A DNA stretch of 64,000 nt from Nautilus pompilius (GCA_018389105.1 JACATO010001007.1:42501-106500); one strand, 5' to 3'; positions 12,300 to 23,909 are shown, numbered from the stretch's first letter. The notes: a model not told the origin generated them from the letters alone. Program-made: numbers and translations.

Positions 12300-15200
12300 A
12301 ATATCAAAATTTGACATTACATTTATTTCCATATGTAAATAAACATAAAACAACCGTATTTATTCTTTAGCTAATTTAGCTATTAATAGAGCAATGGCAC
12401 TACAATTCGTGAAGAAACAATAAAATTCGCAGCGATTACTATGCTTTGTAGGATCCTGATCGTCTATCTAGCATCAACATCTGCAAAACCGATTTACTAC
12501 CTTCCTGATGCTATCCTGCAATTAACATATTGCAGGGATTCTGACTGACGGTGTCTGTGGGCTACCATTGTGGGATTTACTGCACAACGATTTTGACCAC
12601 ACTATTCACACACACAATACCCAACAAGCAAACATTTTGGTTTTACAACATCTTTAGATTTGGGGTGGAAGTTATATGATATCACACAAACTTTTACCGT
12701 CTGTGATTATTTGTAATGTGTTTCCCGCATTAGATTTTAGGCTTTCGGCGAAACCTGAATGTACTCTACATTTTGATCACTTTTAATAACTTGAATAAAA
12801 TATATTTAAATATTTATATTCATAAATGTTGGTGGCTAGTATATTACATACTTGCTCTTATTACAAGCAAAATTTCAGTATACTATATTGTATTATTCCT
12901 TCTCCTTTCAAGCATTTTTTTCTTTAAAAAGACAGATACTGATGACGGTGACATTATATTTAACGTTCACCATTTACAAAGTAGAGTTTGATAAAAGTAA
13001 TTGAAAAAGGTAAAGCAAAAACTTTAAGATAAATAAAATTAAAATAAAATAAACTATATATTACACAGAAAATATTTAATTATGAAAAAGTTTAAAATTT
13101 AAAATCTCAGCAATATGATTAACAAGTAAATGACTAAATATAAGCCAAAACTTGTCTGATTGTTGATTTCAGTTATCCTGACAAATACCAGAAAATTGAA
13201 AAGAAAATCGAACAGAACTAAATTTGTCAGTGGTAATTAAATTCCTGTTGTTGGCACATATAGCCTCAGACCTAATGGATGTACTTCAAGATTTATTAAA
13301 TATTACATCGCTGCAGAAGTTTGTATTATAAACACAGTAGGTAGAGATTACTAAGCAATAGTGTTTATAACATTCTAGAAACTGATTTTCACTTTATTAT
13401 TGAAATGGCTATAGCTTTTACAAAACCGCATCTTAAAGAAGCGCGAAGGTTAAAATTTTAGTTTCTATTCGAAGTTTATTATAAAACTGCTTCATATTTG
13501 GGTGTTAATAAAAATTGTGAAGAAATTTATATAATTTATTAACTGATGGCTGTCAAAACTGTGTACCCAAAAAGATAGCATGTCATCAAGCAAATAGTGT
13601 TTGAGTCCAACTGAAACGAGTGTCTTGTAATCATTACTCAAGGACAAGTGAAAATTTACCTTTTAAAATTCCCATCCGCAGTAGATTATGTCAGAACTGG
13701 CAATGATGAAATGAATACAATTTTAAATTGCTAATGTCATGCTGAAAACCACAAAAGTATCAGTAAAATGATTTAAGTCGATATATTAAAATGTTTTTAT
13801 GACGGAATATTTCGCGAGTACATCAAATTAAGAAAGAAAACGTGAGCAAAGAAAATAGATACATAATACAATTACTGTTCAAAAGTAACTTCAAATGGTT
13901 TAAAATCTCAAACCAGGAGGATCACACGCTTTCTAAGAATATTCAAAATATCAACATAAAACCAGCTTTTATTGGGTTGTTATTAAACAACTTTCTTCAT
14001 TAAAATAAACGGTAATTTCAAGTTTCAAGAGTAGTTATAACTTATTGCTATTGATAATTTAGTTTAATCCGCCGCCTCTTCCAGTTGAGAAATTTCTACA
14101 GACAGGAATCGTTTCCATTTGTGAGGATGTGTTGCCGATACAGAGCATCTTCGTTCTACTTAAGGTACATTTTCCATGAAGTGACAGCTTGGTCTATCCT
14201 TTTTTCTTCACATGGAAATAATTATAGAAAAGCTAAATCTCTAAAAGTTACCAAACTGCTCCAGAAAATACAAGTAAAAATGAAAGAGAATAAATACAAA
14301 TTAATATCTGGAACAAGAACAAACAAAATGAAATAAACTTTTCACTGGGTATTTATAAAAAAAAAGCTTTAAAATATTTCAGGTATTTTATTTCATATTG
14401 CTTCGTCTTGAAATGTTTAAGAATTTAATTAAAATATTATTTTATTGTTTTTTTTAAAGAAAATGAAAAGTTAATGGGAAATTTTTTATGAATGCGGTTA
14501 AAAGTGTGTAAGCAGTTGAGCTATTTGACGGAGTTAACATACCGAAACCGCACAAGACATTATTATTATATTTTTTAGAAGAGAAAAGTGGGAGTAAAAC
14601 TGTTAAAAACTCAATGGGAAGTAGTTCATGGTATGGCCCGCTTAGAAGTGAATACTTGGAGAAAGGATGCAGATGCTATCGAACTCCAGCAGCTGGTTAT
14701 GTTTGGGGAGCTCATCTAGCTGGTCGCGCGGCCATGAGGTGAGATCACGGAGAGAGACAGCAAAATTTTGAGTCGATAGACGTTAGCTGAACCAACTGCT
14801 CGTACGTTTGCTTTTCATACACCAAAAAAAGAACGAGAGCGTATGAGTAGATCCTTCGTTGTCACGGAAAGTAATATTGTCGTTATTTTTGTTTGCATCA
14901 GTAAAAAGTGCTATATTACTTTGGCGTGTTTATTATTTGCATGCAAACTTGACATTTAAACCAACCACTAGAAGTCCATCAACACTGCCTGAATAGCCTG
15001 GTTTTTAATAATGGCTTATAACGAACTTCCTGTAGTGATGTGAAAAAGATTTGATATTTAAAAAAGATTCTTGGCTTATCGTTATGGATGTGTATAATAA
15101 CATTAATTTTTCCTCTCTTTATAAAAATCTGTTTTTAAATTGAATATATATACATATAACGCAGTACAATTTGAGGTTGGGAGAGATACATGGAAAACAC

Positions 15201-16300
15201 AAGAGCCAAGAGAAAATGTTGGACAAAATACGCATCATGGCCACTGTGCAGTACGACATTGTTCAATAGTTCTGTCTGTTCTTCTTTTCTCTGAGACCCA
15301 GAAAGAAGGAAAATACCGTTCTTACTAGATACCATGGAATTTAATAACTAAAACAGTTAATTTCAAAGAAATAGCAAGCGAAGACAGTTTTCTGGTTCTT
15401 TATGGCGCTTGTAAAGACTCATTCGTATTTTGAAACTTATATTTTTCCTTTTATAATATTTGAAAAAATATTGAAAAGATGCCGATAAAATTGTAATAAG
15501 TAATAATAAGAAAAAAGACAAAGAAATGTAAATGTGCAAAAATTCACACATTCAACACAACATACAAATAAACCTCGATCTTTGACTATCGCTCTTGACA
15601 AAAATTCTTTTAGTGAGAACTCGGAAAAACAACAGCAATTAATACGTCTTTTGCACTTGATATTTACGTGATATTCAATATTAAAATGGGCAAATTTTAT
15701 GCAAATACCATATAATGAGCTTCTTTACGCTAGGCAGCAAAAATTAATTTGAAAACAGTCTCGTGAGCACCTGTAATCGTTATTCTTCGTACGGTGATGG
15801 TACAGCTTTAATTGTGAAATTCTACGTAGTAAAACCTCTGTTTATGACTAAACGTTTACTTTCACTGTCACCAAATAGAATGGTGTGCACCTTTATTATG
15901 TAAACTACTTTACCTGTCTTATGTATGAAAGGCCAATTTTGCATTTGATGAATAAATAAAGGCACTGGAAGAATTAAGAATTTATAGAGCCATCAATAAT
16001 GTGACGACAACATCATCATCATCGAAATTGGTAGAAGAGAGAATAATTTGGCAAAAGAAAACACAAAGCTAAAATGAAAGTGGATAAAAAACTGTTTTAT
16101 TTGTTTCTGTTGAAGAGTCGTGTCTTTTGTTTTTTTAAGAAAAAAAAAAGCTGCGTTTTAATTTGTCAAAATGGAAAACGCCGATGTCACTAATTTTTCG
16201 AGAGTGGCGTATTTTAGATGGAATATAATTAGATATCAAAAGATTAAACTAAGATTATAGTCCAAAAAATAATCTTTAATATACAAAAATAAACACAAAA
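12300..16300. other. Non-coding AT-rich stretch
   Basis: No coding signal. A short copy of the dispersed GATGATC/GGTTCTTTATG repeat (CTGGTTCTTTATGGCGCTTG) lies at about 15389-15412 and a (CAT)n run near 16010-16023. Otherwise I see nothing. Confidence 0.5.
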
Positions 16301-16400
16301 TCGCCTTTACGTGAAAATTACTTTCAGTGTAATGTAGATACACTATAGATGATCACTTGGTTCTTTATGGCCGTTACTATAGAAGGGTAAAAGATCTCAT
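16295..16400 (+). repeat. Dispersed repeat family, degraded copy
   Basis: It shares an ordered set of short blocks with copies near 25600 and 52480: CGCCTTTACGTG, then GATGATC, then TTGGTTCTTTATGG, then GGGTAAAA. Order and spacing are similar in the three copies, which argues for common descent rather than chance. The family may be the body of an old SINE, but no tRNA-like head is visible beside this copy. Confidence 0.45.
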
Positions 16401-16507
16401 TTCTTTTAATGAAGCGCTGGTAGAGAAGCTTACTTAGTGAATATATTGTATGCCTATTTTTTCTTTGGGTTTCGTATCAGACAATAGATTTCAAGACAGG
16501 ACTGATA

Positions 16508-17590
16508 ACAAGACATAAAAAGCTATTTACATTAACTATCTTGTTGGAAGACATGAGGGATACAACGGATATGAGCCTATTTACCGTAACCTTAACAATG
16601 ATGAAAGCGGATGTGTCCGGTTTGACATTCTTATCCATTTGATGCTGGAATCAGATTTATCCAGTGGGTAAAAAAAAACAACAACAAACTTTCTCCTTTA
16701 TTGCAATAAGCGGTAATACCCTCACGTCTTTGAAAGTCCCGCAACTTCGATCAAATTCCTAATTTCAAATTTTGGTAGATAGTTGAAACTTTCTAGACCG
16801 AAATCTAATTAAGCCCTAAAGGATTAATTGTATTGCTGAAAGGCATTCAGAAAGTAAATAAACATATTTACAATACATATGCTTTTAAAGACATAACCAT
16901 GACTGGTTAGAGTATACATAAACATATTAACAGTAGTTATCTTGCTCGAAAGTATGACCGATAACCTACAGTATAATCCATTTACATTAGTTATCTAATT
17001 TAGAGGATCCAAAATATATAAACGTATTTACACCATCTATTTTGTTTGAAGACATGAAAAATTTCCATGGATATAATCCAATTTTCTTTAATATTTTTGT
17101 TTGAAGACTGGTAACCGGAGATTAAAACCCATTGACATTTCATATTTTTAACACAGTACTGGTTTTCAGCGATATGAAGCAATTCACATGATTTGTTACA
17201 AGGTATATGTAGCTATTTGCATTAGATATCTTGTTTGAAATCTTGACTGGTTACAAAAGATATAAAATTAATTACTTTTTATATATGCGTGCATGTGAAG
17301 ATATAACTTTTTCCAAGTGATATAAAGTTATTTACATTACATATATTCCTTCAATATACGAATGATTACAACATACATTATTAAAAAAATCTATTCTTGT
17401 CTAAAAACATGACTGGTTACCATATATATAAGCCCACTTCCATTACGCACCTTGTTTCAAGGCATCGCCAGCTACCAGAGTTATAAAACTATGAACATTT
17501 GGTATCTTTTTTGAAGACACGATTCGTTACAAGAGATAGAAACTTTGTTTGTGCCAGATATATTATTTTGTTTAAGAACATCCAGTGCAG
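16508..17590. repeat. Degenerate ~57-bp tandem repeat array (ancient minisatellite)
   Basis: About 15 diverged units follow one another, most 50-60 bp long. The rough unit has four blocks in order: ATATAAA, then ctATTTACATTA, then TATCTTGTTTGAAGACATGA, then CTGGTTACaagag. Clear units start near 16510, 16855, 16913, 17013, 17203, 17259, 17319, 17423, 17480 and 17535. Several units are shortened by deletion. A less ordered stretch (about 16630-16850) separates the first units from the main array. The divergence means amplification was old. Confidence 0.75.
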
Positions 17591-17599
17591 TTCACTGCA

Positions 17600-19190
17600 G
17601 TCGTAAACAGGCGATACCGAACGCATGTGGTAGTCATAGAAAAAGTAGGCGCCTTTATGATGATGAGCGAAGCGTCCAAGAAAAGAATCCAGGCGCACAT
17701 TATTTTGAAGATTGATTCTCAAGACGGCGCGAAATGCTTAAAGACTCCATTTTAGATTGTTGTCTGTTGTTTCAAAATCATTGAATTTCTCAGGTCCCGT
17801 GAGAAATGAGGATTTAGATTTTGCGCTCTGACGTTAGTTCGATATTGTTATTATATCACGGAAGTTTGAGTCTATTTGGAAAAAAAAAAAAGAAGACATT
17901 TCTCTCTGCGCGATAACAAGCGAATAGGCAGATTTTACGCCAGAATTCTGGAAATTCAAGCGCTTAGGATCTCTAAAATATGATATCGTTGCATTACGAA
18001 GCAATCTGGAAAATTCGTAATGAAACACTTCGCGCTCAAACAGCAAGTGAAGTACTCTGGGGCCTCACCTGGCGGGAAGGGTTGAAAACCCCAATACCGC
18101 AATTATTTTCACATTAATAAATGACTACAAATAGTGTTAACTTTCCCTGTCATGTTGATATTCTGGTTACATTTATTTATATTTCATGACATAATGCTTG
18201 TATAGTTCAGTTCAGAAAATCATATCGTCTCAAAGTTTAGGAAAAGTCACAGAATGTCGGAGGATTTTAAAATAAAATATTTAGCAGCTTTTAATCCTGG
18301 TGGGACCCAGTGTCGGGTCAGACAGATCTGAAACAGGAGGGTTAGAAGGAAACTAGAAATTGTCTTCAGAGAGATGCGTGGAAATCATGCAGTAAATCCA
18401 TGTTTCAAACCTGATTGTGAAGTTGGATTACCGTTGTTTGTTATATTTCAAAAAGTAATATTAATTTATAAAAATTAAATATACTTTTTAAAATTCTAGT
18501 TATAGATAACAAATAAAATGTAATGCTACTTAACAAAAAATATTTTTATAAAACTTCTGAAACATAAACCAAGACATAGATATGATTTAAATAACAACGC
18601 ATTCCATTCAACATTTAAGTCATTCGACATTGTTATGCTGAATAACAGGAACCGGAATTAGCAGATGAGAAAACATTTTTCCACTAGTGTATTTTCTGTG
18701 CAGGCGGAAAGCTATCGAATTCTTCGAAATCTAAGGGCAACTATTTAACTTTCCTTTTTTTAAAAAAAGTTTTATTTAATCTTATTGAATGTTAGATATA
18801 TAAAGTATTTAACACAGATATCTTACTTTATTCTTTGTTGCAAATCTATTATATACACTATCCCGCATTTAAAAGATATGTTACTTCATCCTTTGTTCCA
18901 AACATATTCTTTATTTACCCAGTCTTTTATTAGATATGTAAACGTGAAAAAGAACATTCCAGAACAAAAAAACGAGCAAGACTGAATTATGGTTCTTAAA
19001 GATTAGCTTTTACCTGCTTCGAGATTGTTGCTTTTTTAGGCTTGGAAATTCTTTAAAATAACCAGGAAGGAAATGTCTCTCTAATAACCCTCAGCTGCAT
19101 TGCGAAAATATACACATATATATTATTTTGGTTTTAGATTTCTAGTTCAACGTTTTCCTTTTTTCTTATTATTTTTTTTTTGTTGCTGCT
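17600..19190. other. Non-coding stretch
   Basis: No recognisable gene, RNA or repeat. Short frames on both strands have no protein-like features. Confidence 0.5.
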
Positions 19191-19790
19191 CTCATCTGCG
19201 CCAGAGGGCGTTCTGTTTGTTTCCCTAATTTTTGTTGTTTTTTTTTCTTCTTATTTACATATTCTCCCAGCGGTTTTTGGTTGCTGATCTTTCAAACTAC
19301 TGCAGAAGAAATGTTAGCGTAAGTGGTTGTTGACAGGGGCGTTTAGCGCTTGAATGTATCGGTAACTGAAAAGAGCGAACGGTGCCCCTCAGCCATTAGC
19401 GGACAGTCTCTCCTCCCCCCCACTCGAAGCAAAAAGGGAGACAAGCGAAATAAAATCGGGCGCCGTAACAGACACAGTCAGTCCGTGTTTAAATCCAGCG
19501 ACGGATTAGTGCGGGTGATACACCGCCCCCGAAACCGTGTGATTTCACATGGGAATGGGAAATGGTCAGCGTTAGCAGGGTGAGAGCGAACATCTGTCGC
19601 TAACGAAGATCGAGAATTAATCCGGCGAGTTCCGTCCAGGCTGATCATTTTTGCGGAAGAAAAGAAACCCTGGCTCCTCCACTCATTGGTTAGAGGTTCA
19701 CAGCAGAGTTTGGGATATACTTGAGAGAGATGTTCAACAGAAGTGAAACGGGACACACAAAACATAATGTTTTAATAAAATAAGCGAATT
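19191..19790. promoter_or_regulatory. GC-richer, CpG-containing island with a CTCF-like motif
   Basis: Base composition shifts towards GC with many CG dinucleotides between about 19320 and 19760, unlike the flanks. At 19199-19210 the sequence GCGCCAGAGGGCG carries the CCAGAGGGCG core of the conserved bilaterian CTCF motif. Open frames on both strands overlap with no recognisable domain. It could be an insulator, a distal regulatory element, an undetected promoter or an unrecognised repeat. Confidence 0.3.
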
Positions 19791-19797
19791 AATCTCA

Positions 19798-19820
19798 TTC
19801 ATTCTCTCTCTCTCTCCATC
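19798..19820. repeat. (CT)n short microsatellite
   Basis: CTCTCTCTCTC followed by an imperfect continuation. Confidence 0.7.
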
Positions 19821-19879
19821 TCTCTCTTTAAAGCTTGTAACTAAATAAATTCGAATTCATTGTTTTAAAGCGACAGAGG

Positions 19880-20218
19880 ATTAAAATAACTATTCGTGTG
19901 ATATTAGTGCAACATTTACTGCAAAACATTTCCGTAGATTTACAGCTGCTGGTGTTAAGCGACTTGGACGTCCAAATGCCCAGTCCTCCTCGTAACTGAG
20001 AGATGTTTGTCGAGCCGACAAGCGGCCCGGTCTCCCGACACCGAGGACCCCGGAGGTCTCTCTCAAGTCGGACACCAAGAAAATGCCGTACAGCTGTTTC
20101 ACGCTATGGCGATTATCAGCGACAAATCTTCTCCGTCCCCAAACTGGGATCGAACCCGGTACAGGAGCAACAGTTCCCTTATGGAGCTAACCCGCTACCA
20201 CCTAGCCCACCGGGTCGG
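19880..20218 (-). mobile_element. tRNA-derived SINE next to a LINE 3' end
   Basis: Read on the minus strand, the head at 20218-20140 resembles a tRNA. An A-box-like GGGCTAGGTGGTAGCG (20193-20208) is followed about 35 bases later by a B-box GGTTCGATCCC (20146-20156), the two internal Pol III promoter elements. A GC-richer unrelated body of about 250 bp follows, ending in AT-rich DNA near 19880. The head starts about 40 bp beyond the stop codon of the LINE on the same strand, separated by a CAA/ACC-rich tail. It could be an insertion into the LINE tail or a composite element. It is not a functional tRNA gene because no acceptor stem can be closed. Confidence 0.7.
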
Positions 20219-20259
20219 CTGTTGGTGGTGTTGTTGTTGACCAACTTGGCATCGGGTTT

Positions 20260-20652
20260 TTAGTTCAGGCTCCCAGGGCTCCCGGCTGCGTCACGTCCTC
20301 TAGGTCTGGCGCTTCGGTCCATTTGTCCCAAAGTGTCATTAGGGGGTGTCATCGGTTCGCTGTTAGGACCATGTATTCGGGGGCAGTCTGTCTGGATGTG
20401 TTCGACAGTCTCGTTCCCAAAGCCGCACTTTCTGCAGGTCTCATCGCTTGCGCGGTTGATCTTCTTCAGCCAATACTTAAGATCGGGGTGATGTCCGCTT
20501 CGGAGTCGGCTGAGGGTGACATGTTCTTTCCTGGCTAGCTTGTCTTCCACCCGACGGTTGATGGTTTCCCCTCGGTGGTCGTAGATCTCCTTCGAGCGTG
20601 CGTGGGTAATGGGATTACTGCTAGTCCTTCTGCGAATTGCCGCTTTAGCCAC
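20260..20652 (-). pseudogene. C-terminal CCHC zinc finger of the LINE
   Basis: The 130-residue open segment contains CRKCGFGNETVEHIQTDCP: C73-x2-C76-x8-H85-x4-C90. This Cys-His finger follows RNase H in I-group and Jockey-type elements and is thought to act in nucleic-acid binding. The preceding basic helix-rich stretch (about residues 30-68, with RLRSGHHPDLKYWL) is also typical of this segment. The stop codon is followed by the simple-repeat tail, so the annotated end is the natural ORF2 C-terminus. It is cut from RNase H by the stop at 20695-20697. Confidence 0.85.
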
Positions 20653-20818
20653 GTCGTAATGCCATCTTGTTTGTGTTTGGTCTTCTCCCGCCCCTTATTT
20701 GGCTTTCAGGTCCGCCAGTTCGTTCCCTTTCACCCCGCAGTGGCTAGGGCACCATGTGAAGGCGATTTGGCAGCCTGTCTGAGTTATATTGTGGAGGAGC
20801 TCCAGAATTTATCTTTCA

Positions 20819-21262
20819 TCAGAATTGTCGAGGGGCATAGAGGGGTGTATGTAGGGCTTGGATGCGTTGGAGGTCAGTGATGATGTGGACAAGACGGGCG
20901 TCGCTCCTCGCCGTTATAGTTCGCAGGGCCTCCCTGATCGCCTTTAGTTCAGCTTGGAAGGATGAGCACCATCGCCCAGCAGGCAGCGCGGTTGTTCGGT
21001 GGACCGTGAGATCTCTTGGTGGGCCAGTGGTGACTATGATGCCTCCATCTCCGTTCTTGTTACCGTTTGCAGCTGACCCGTCGGTGTAGATGGCGAGATC
21101 ATAGGTTTGCCAGTCTTCTTCCAGCCGGTTATACGCCTCTTCCTGCTCGGCTTCCTTATTCGAGGTTTTCGACCCTTCTATTTCAAACCTCAAGGGGCCT
21201 AGTTCCAACCAGGGGGGAGGGGGGGTAATAGCTTGAGAAATGGTTGGGATGCGTTCCAGCAA
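20819..21262 (-). pseudogene. RNase H domain of the LINE
   Basis: A 147-residue open segment carries a retroelement RNase H: LAIYTDGSAANG with Asp61, SSFQAELKAI with Glu105, and HIITD with Asp130. This is the D-E-D metal-binding set in the expected order. The expected C-terminal part, PSHCGVKGNELAD, is present downstream (about 20716-20748) in a different frame, so a frameshift lies near 20819. A TAA at 20695-20697 interrupts it again before the finger segment. RNase H would remove RNA from the RNA/DNA hybrid after target-primed reverse transcription. This copy is dead. Confidence 0.88.
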
Positions 21263-21639
21263 AAATGGGTAGCCCTGTTGCTTTCGCCTTTTTTCTCCAA
21301 CTCTCTTTTCTTGTCTGACTTCTGTTTCTGTGATTTGGTATCGGGGGTTCAGCGGGTCGACTCGCGAGGATGTCTCCAGCGCCGAGCTGCGTCGCCCGGA
21401 TAGCTATGGGCGGAAGATTAGAGCTTCGGCCAGGACGGCCTCGGCAGGCGTCGTGCGCAGTTGACCCGCAATGGCTCTTACTGCGTAGCGTCGGCTCGCC
21501 TCCAAGTGTTCCAAGTTTGTGGGGGGAGATCCACGGAATCCAGGCTGGGGGCAGCATATTCTATTAGCGATCTGCCAGTAGCGATGTAAGTAGAGCGGCG
21601 GGTTCGCTTGTCGTATCCCCAGTCGGTGGATGCCAGCCG

Positions 21640-21992
21640 TCTTAACGCCCCTGCTTGACGTTACACCTTGGCGCTCTCACAGTCGTAGTGTGTGTTGAGA
21701 ACGTGAGTTGTCGGTCGTACGTGATCACGAGGAACTTCGGCGTGGCGTTATAAGCGATAGGATTGTCGCCAAGCTTCAGTGCGGGTCTCCGACTGGCCTC
21801 ATGGTAGTTAATGGAGAAAAAGGAACACCCTGACTTCTGGACCGACGGTGACGTCTTCCACCTAGCACTCCAGTTGGTTACTCTATCCAGCGCGAGTTGC
21901 ATCCTTTTCCCCGCTTCTCGCAGGCTCCGGTCTTGCACCCAGATTGCGACATCGTCCGCATACTGCTGCTGCTGCTGAGAGTAACAGCCCAA
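21640..21992 (-). pseudogene. Reverse transcriptase C-terminal fragment of the LINE
   Basis: The frame opens with glutamines and then YADDVAIWVQDRSL (YADD at about 21951-21962), the two-aspartate RT active-site motif. It continues with LALDRVTNWSARWK, then KSGCSFF, and a TPKFLVITYD block that corresponds to the conserved FLG-type motif after the palm. Everything upstream of YADD (fingers and the first catalytic aspartate) is absent, so it cannot be active. Frame is lost near 21645 and resumes in another frame (about 21557, AWIPWIS…KLGTL), so at least one indel lies between. Assignment as RT is firm; the exact clade is inferred from the linked RNase H. Confidence 0.88.
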
Positions 21993-22148
21993 ACGATGAT
22001 GATGTTGTTATAGGTGACCATTTCGATCGCCGCATTACAGTGAATGATATATTTTGACTCTCTTGGCAGATTTTTGAAGATGGAGATTTAAAATTAAAGT
22101 AACGGCGAAATGGTTTTCTTGTATACATTAGCTTACTACTGTATATCA

Positions 22149-22234
22149 CGACTACTACTATTACTACTACCTGCTACTAATACACTATTAACTGTTACTA
22201 CTGCTTCTACAATTATTACTACTAATACTACTGA
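22149..22234. repeat. Imperfect (ACT)n microsatellite
   Basis: ACT/TACTAC triplets with many substitutions, immediately outside the truncated end of the LINE. Confidence 0.8.
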
Positions 22235-22609
22235 TACAAGAATGTCTCCCCATGCAGAGTGTTACCGGCTATCGCATATTTCGTAAAATATTGAATGAAG
22301 TGGTAGCGCATAACAGTGAAATTAACGCATGAGAATGAAAACATAGAAACTGATGCGATGAGTGTCACTCGAGGAGTATCTAGAAAATAGCGTCTTGCTA
22401 CGCCACCTTAATTTACCTAGAATAGTGATGATCTATGAACGCTACTGCATGCATTACATTCGTCTGGCAAAATATACGGGAATGCAGTTTGGTTTGGATA
22501 ACTGTTTTAAAATAACGATAAAAAGTAAATCCACAAATCACCCTGTCAAAGCTCAGGAAAGATGACATTACGCGAGACTGACAACTGGAGGACACGTATG
22601 AGAATCTGA

Positions 22610-23089
22610 GTATTTACAAGTACACAGCGACACGACGAGAGAAAACTCACCGAAGATCAGAGGTGCTCGAAAGCAATAGCAGAACTTCCGCGCAGAGAAC
22701 AAAACTCACCGCCACCAGTAGATCTGTTGCGTTGTTTTGAGCTGCTCGGGGAACTAGACCCATACAAGATCAAAGAAAAAGACTTTGTGCGGGCAAGATA
22801 CGCTACGGACGAGCCCGCGCGCCGGAGAAGCTGGTACTATAAACGTAAGGAGAGAGTCAGGCGAGTGCCATCAGTTGAGGAAAAATCAAAGAGAGAAATC
22901 GTCGTCGTTGAGGATCACACCGGAGTAGAGAGCAGCGCGTTCATGGCAAATGTGAAAGAACGGTGGGAGGTCACAAACCATCAAAACGACGCGAGACCAG
23001 AGCAGCAGAAGGCGTCGTGCGGACACTACGCTGTTCGCGTTATATCAGATCTTAAAGGACGGACGGAGATCAAACTTCGCGATGCTTAA
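22610..23089 (+). other. Unrecognised open frame in GC-richer DNA
   Basis: A 159-codon uninterrupted frame with no obvious ATG near its start; the frame opens after a TGA at 22607. The translation is highly charged (for example RRRSWYYKRKERVRRVPSVE, then MANVKERWEV). It ends with TAA at 23087-23089, but the same frame stays open for another 72 codons beyond. The better-than-random composition and the retrotransposon relic directly downstream on the same strand suggest it is part of the same old element. I recognise no domain. A host exon is possible but no splice sites fit. Confidence 0.35.
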
Positions 23090-23479
23090 CAAAAAGCCTT
23101 GAAGGTAGAAAAGCATCTCATCGGAATGGAAAATGAAGGCACTGACGGGAAAATGAGCAGCAAGTATTTGACCGCTTTTAAACTAAAGGCTGAGAAGGAG
23201 GCGATGACTGTAGTTATACAAGATCACGTAACTCTTGCGCACTACTATATCAAGCTATATATATATGTGGAGGAAGAACGACTCCGACCGCACAGTTCGC
23301 CATAACACCCTGTCGGCTGTATTCTTTCAGGGTGCGAGGACCTAGCAAGGACAAGGTGTCCGCACAGCCGTCAGTCACATCGTCCTCGTTAAATACGTCC
23401 GCTGGTGTGTGATAAAGCGAAAACCTTTAATGCCAAGTCTAACTGGTGGAAACACACATCAGACAGAGCAAATCGTAGA

Positions 23480-23900
23480 ACGGGAAGACACGCTCATCAC
23501 CTACGTACTGATCGGTCCACCGCAGCAGGCCAGAGGTTCTGGTCGTTTGAGAGGAGAAAGAAAAGGAAATGCGGGTAATTGACGTCGTCCGTCTTGCTGA
23601 CGCGAACACCAAGAATAGAGCAGCAGAAAAAGATCTGAAACTATGGCCCCGCCAGCCGCCAAATTGTGAAGCCCTCTGGAAATGCACAAGAATCACAGGC
23701 CATTCCGGTGACTACTGGCGCAACCGGCTTGGTAAGCAATGAACCGAAACATCAGCTGCAGAGAGACGGTGCGGACATTTAGTCTAACACCCACCAGATG
23801 GCATCGATCAAAGGAAAAGCATCGGCAGTTTGTTGGCGAGAGAAGCCCAGGATAGCTCTGATACCTGACGAAATTGTGGCTGGCATTTGTTATCGGCCCT
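23480..23900 (+). pseudogene. Decayed C-terminal region of a second non-LTR retrotransposon
   Basis: Fragments in two frames match the conserved tail that follows RT in a widespread animal LINE group. MRVIDVVRLADANTKNRAAE begins at 23569 and aligns to the usual IIDVAxPxDxRVxEKExEK block. It runs on to DLKLW. After a frameshift, IPVTTGATGLVSNEPKH begins at 23702 and matches the IPVVxGATGLV block. Just upstream, GCCAGAGGTTCTGGTCGTTT (from 23529) fits the ARRPDLVVVD codons with indels. Stops and frameshifts make it non-functional. The match is from family memory and was not computed. Confidence 0.72.
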
Positions 23901-23909
23901 GCCGAGCAT

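Larger units (their letters stand above)
20219..21992 (-). mobile_element. 5'-truncated non-LTR retrotransposon (I/Nimb-like, with RNase H)
   Basis: The order on the minus strand is the catalytic half of reverse transcriptase, a connection region, RNase H, a CCHC finger, a stop codon, and a CAA/ACC-rich tail (about 20222-20245). This architecture is typical of I-group LINEs, including the Nimb lineage known from gastropods. The 5' end is lost: homology begins just before the YADD catalytic motif, at a short CAG run (about 21963-21980). Composition is markedly more GC-rich than the surrounding DNA. No clear target-site duplication could be fixed, because the SINE abuts the 3' end. Confidence 0.85.

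Noticed and set aside
12079..12342. Cys/Val-rich open frame
   Set aside because: Translation of the GT microsatellite.
20003..21089. Plus-strand open frames over the LINE and SINE
   Set aside because: Antisense shadows of the minus-strand RT, RNase H and zinc-finger segments.
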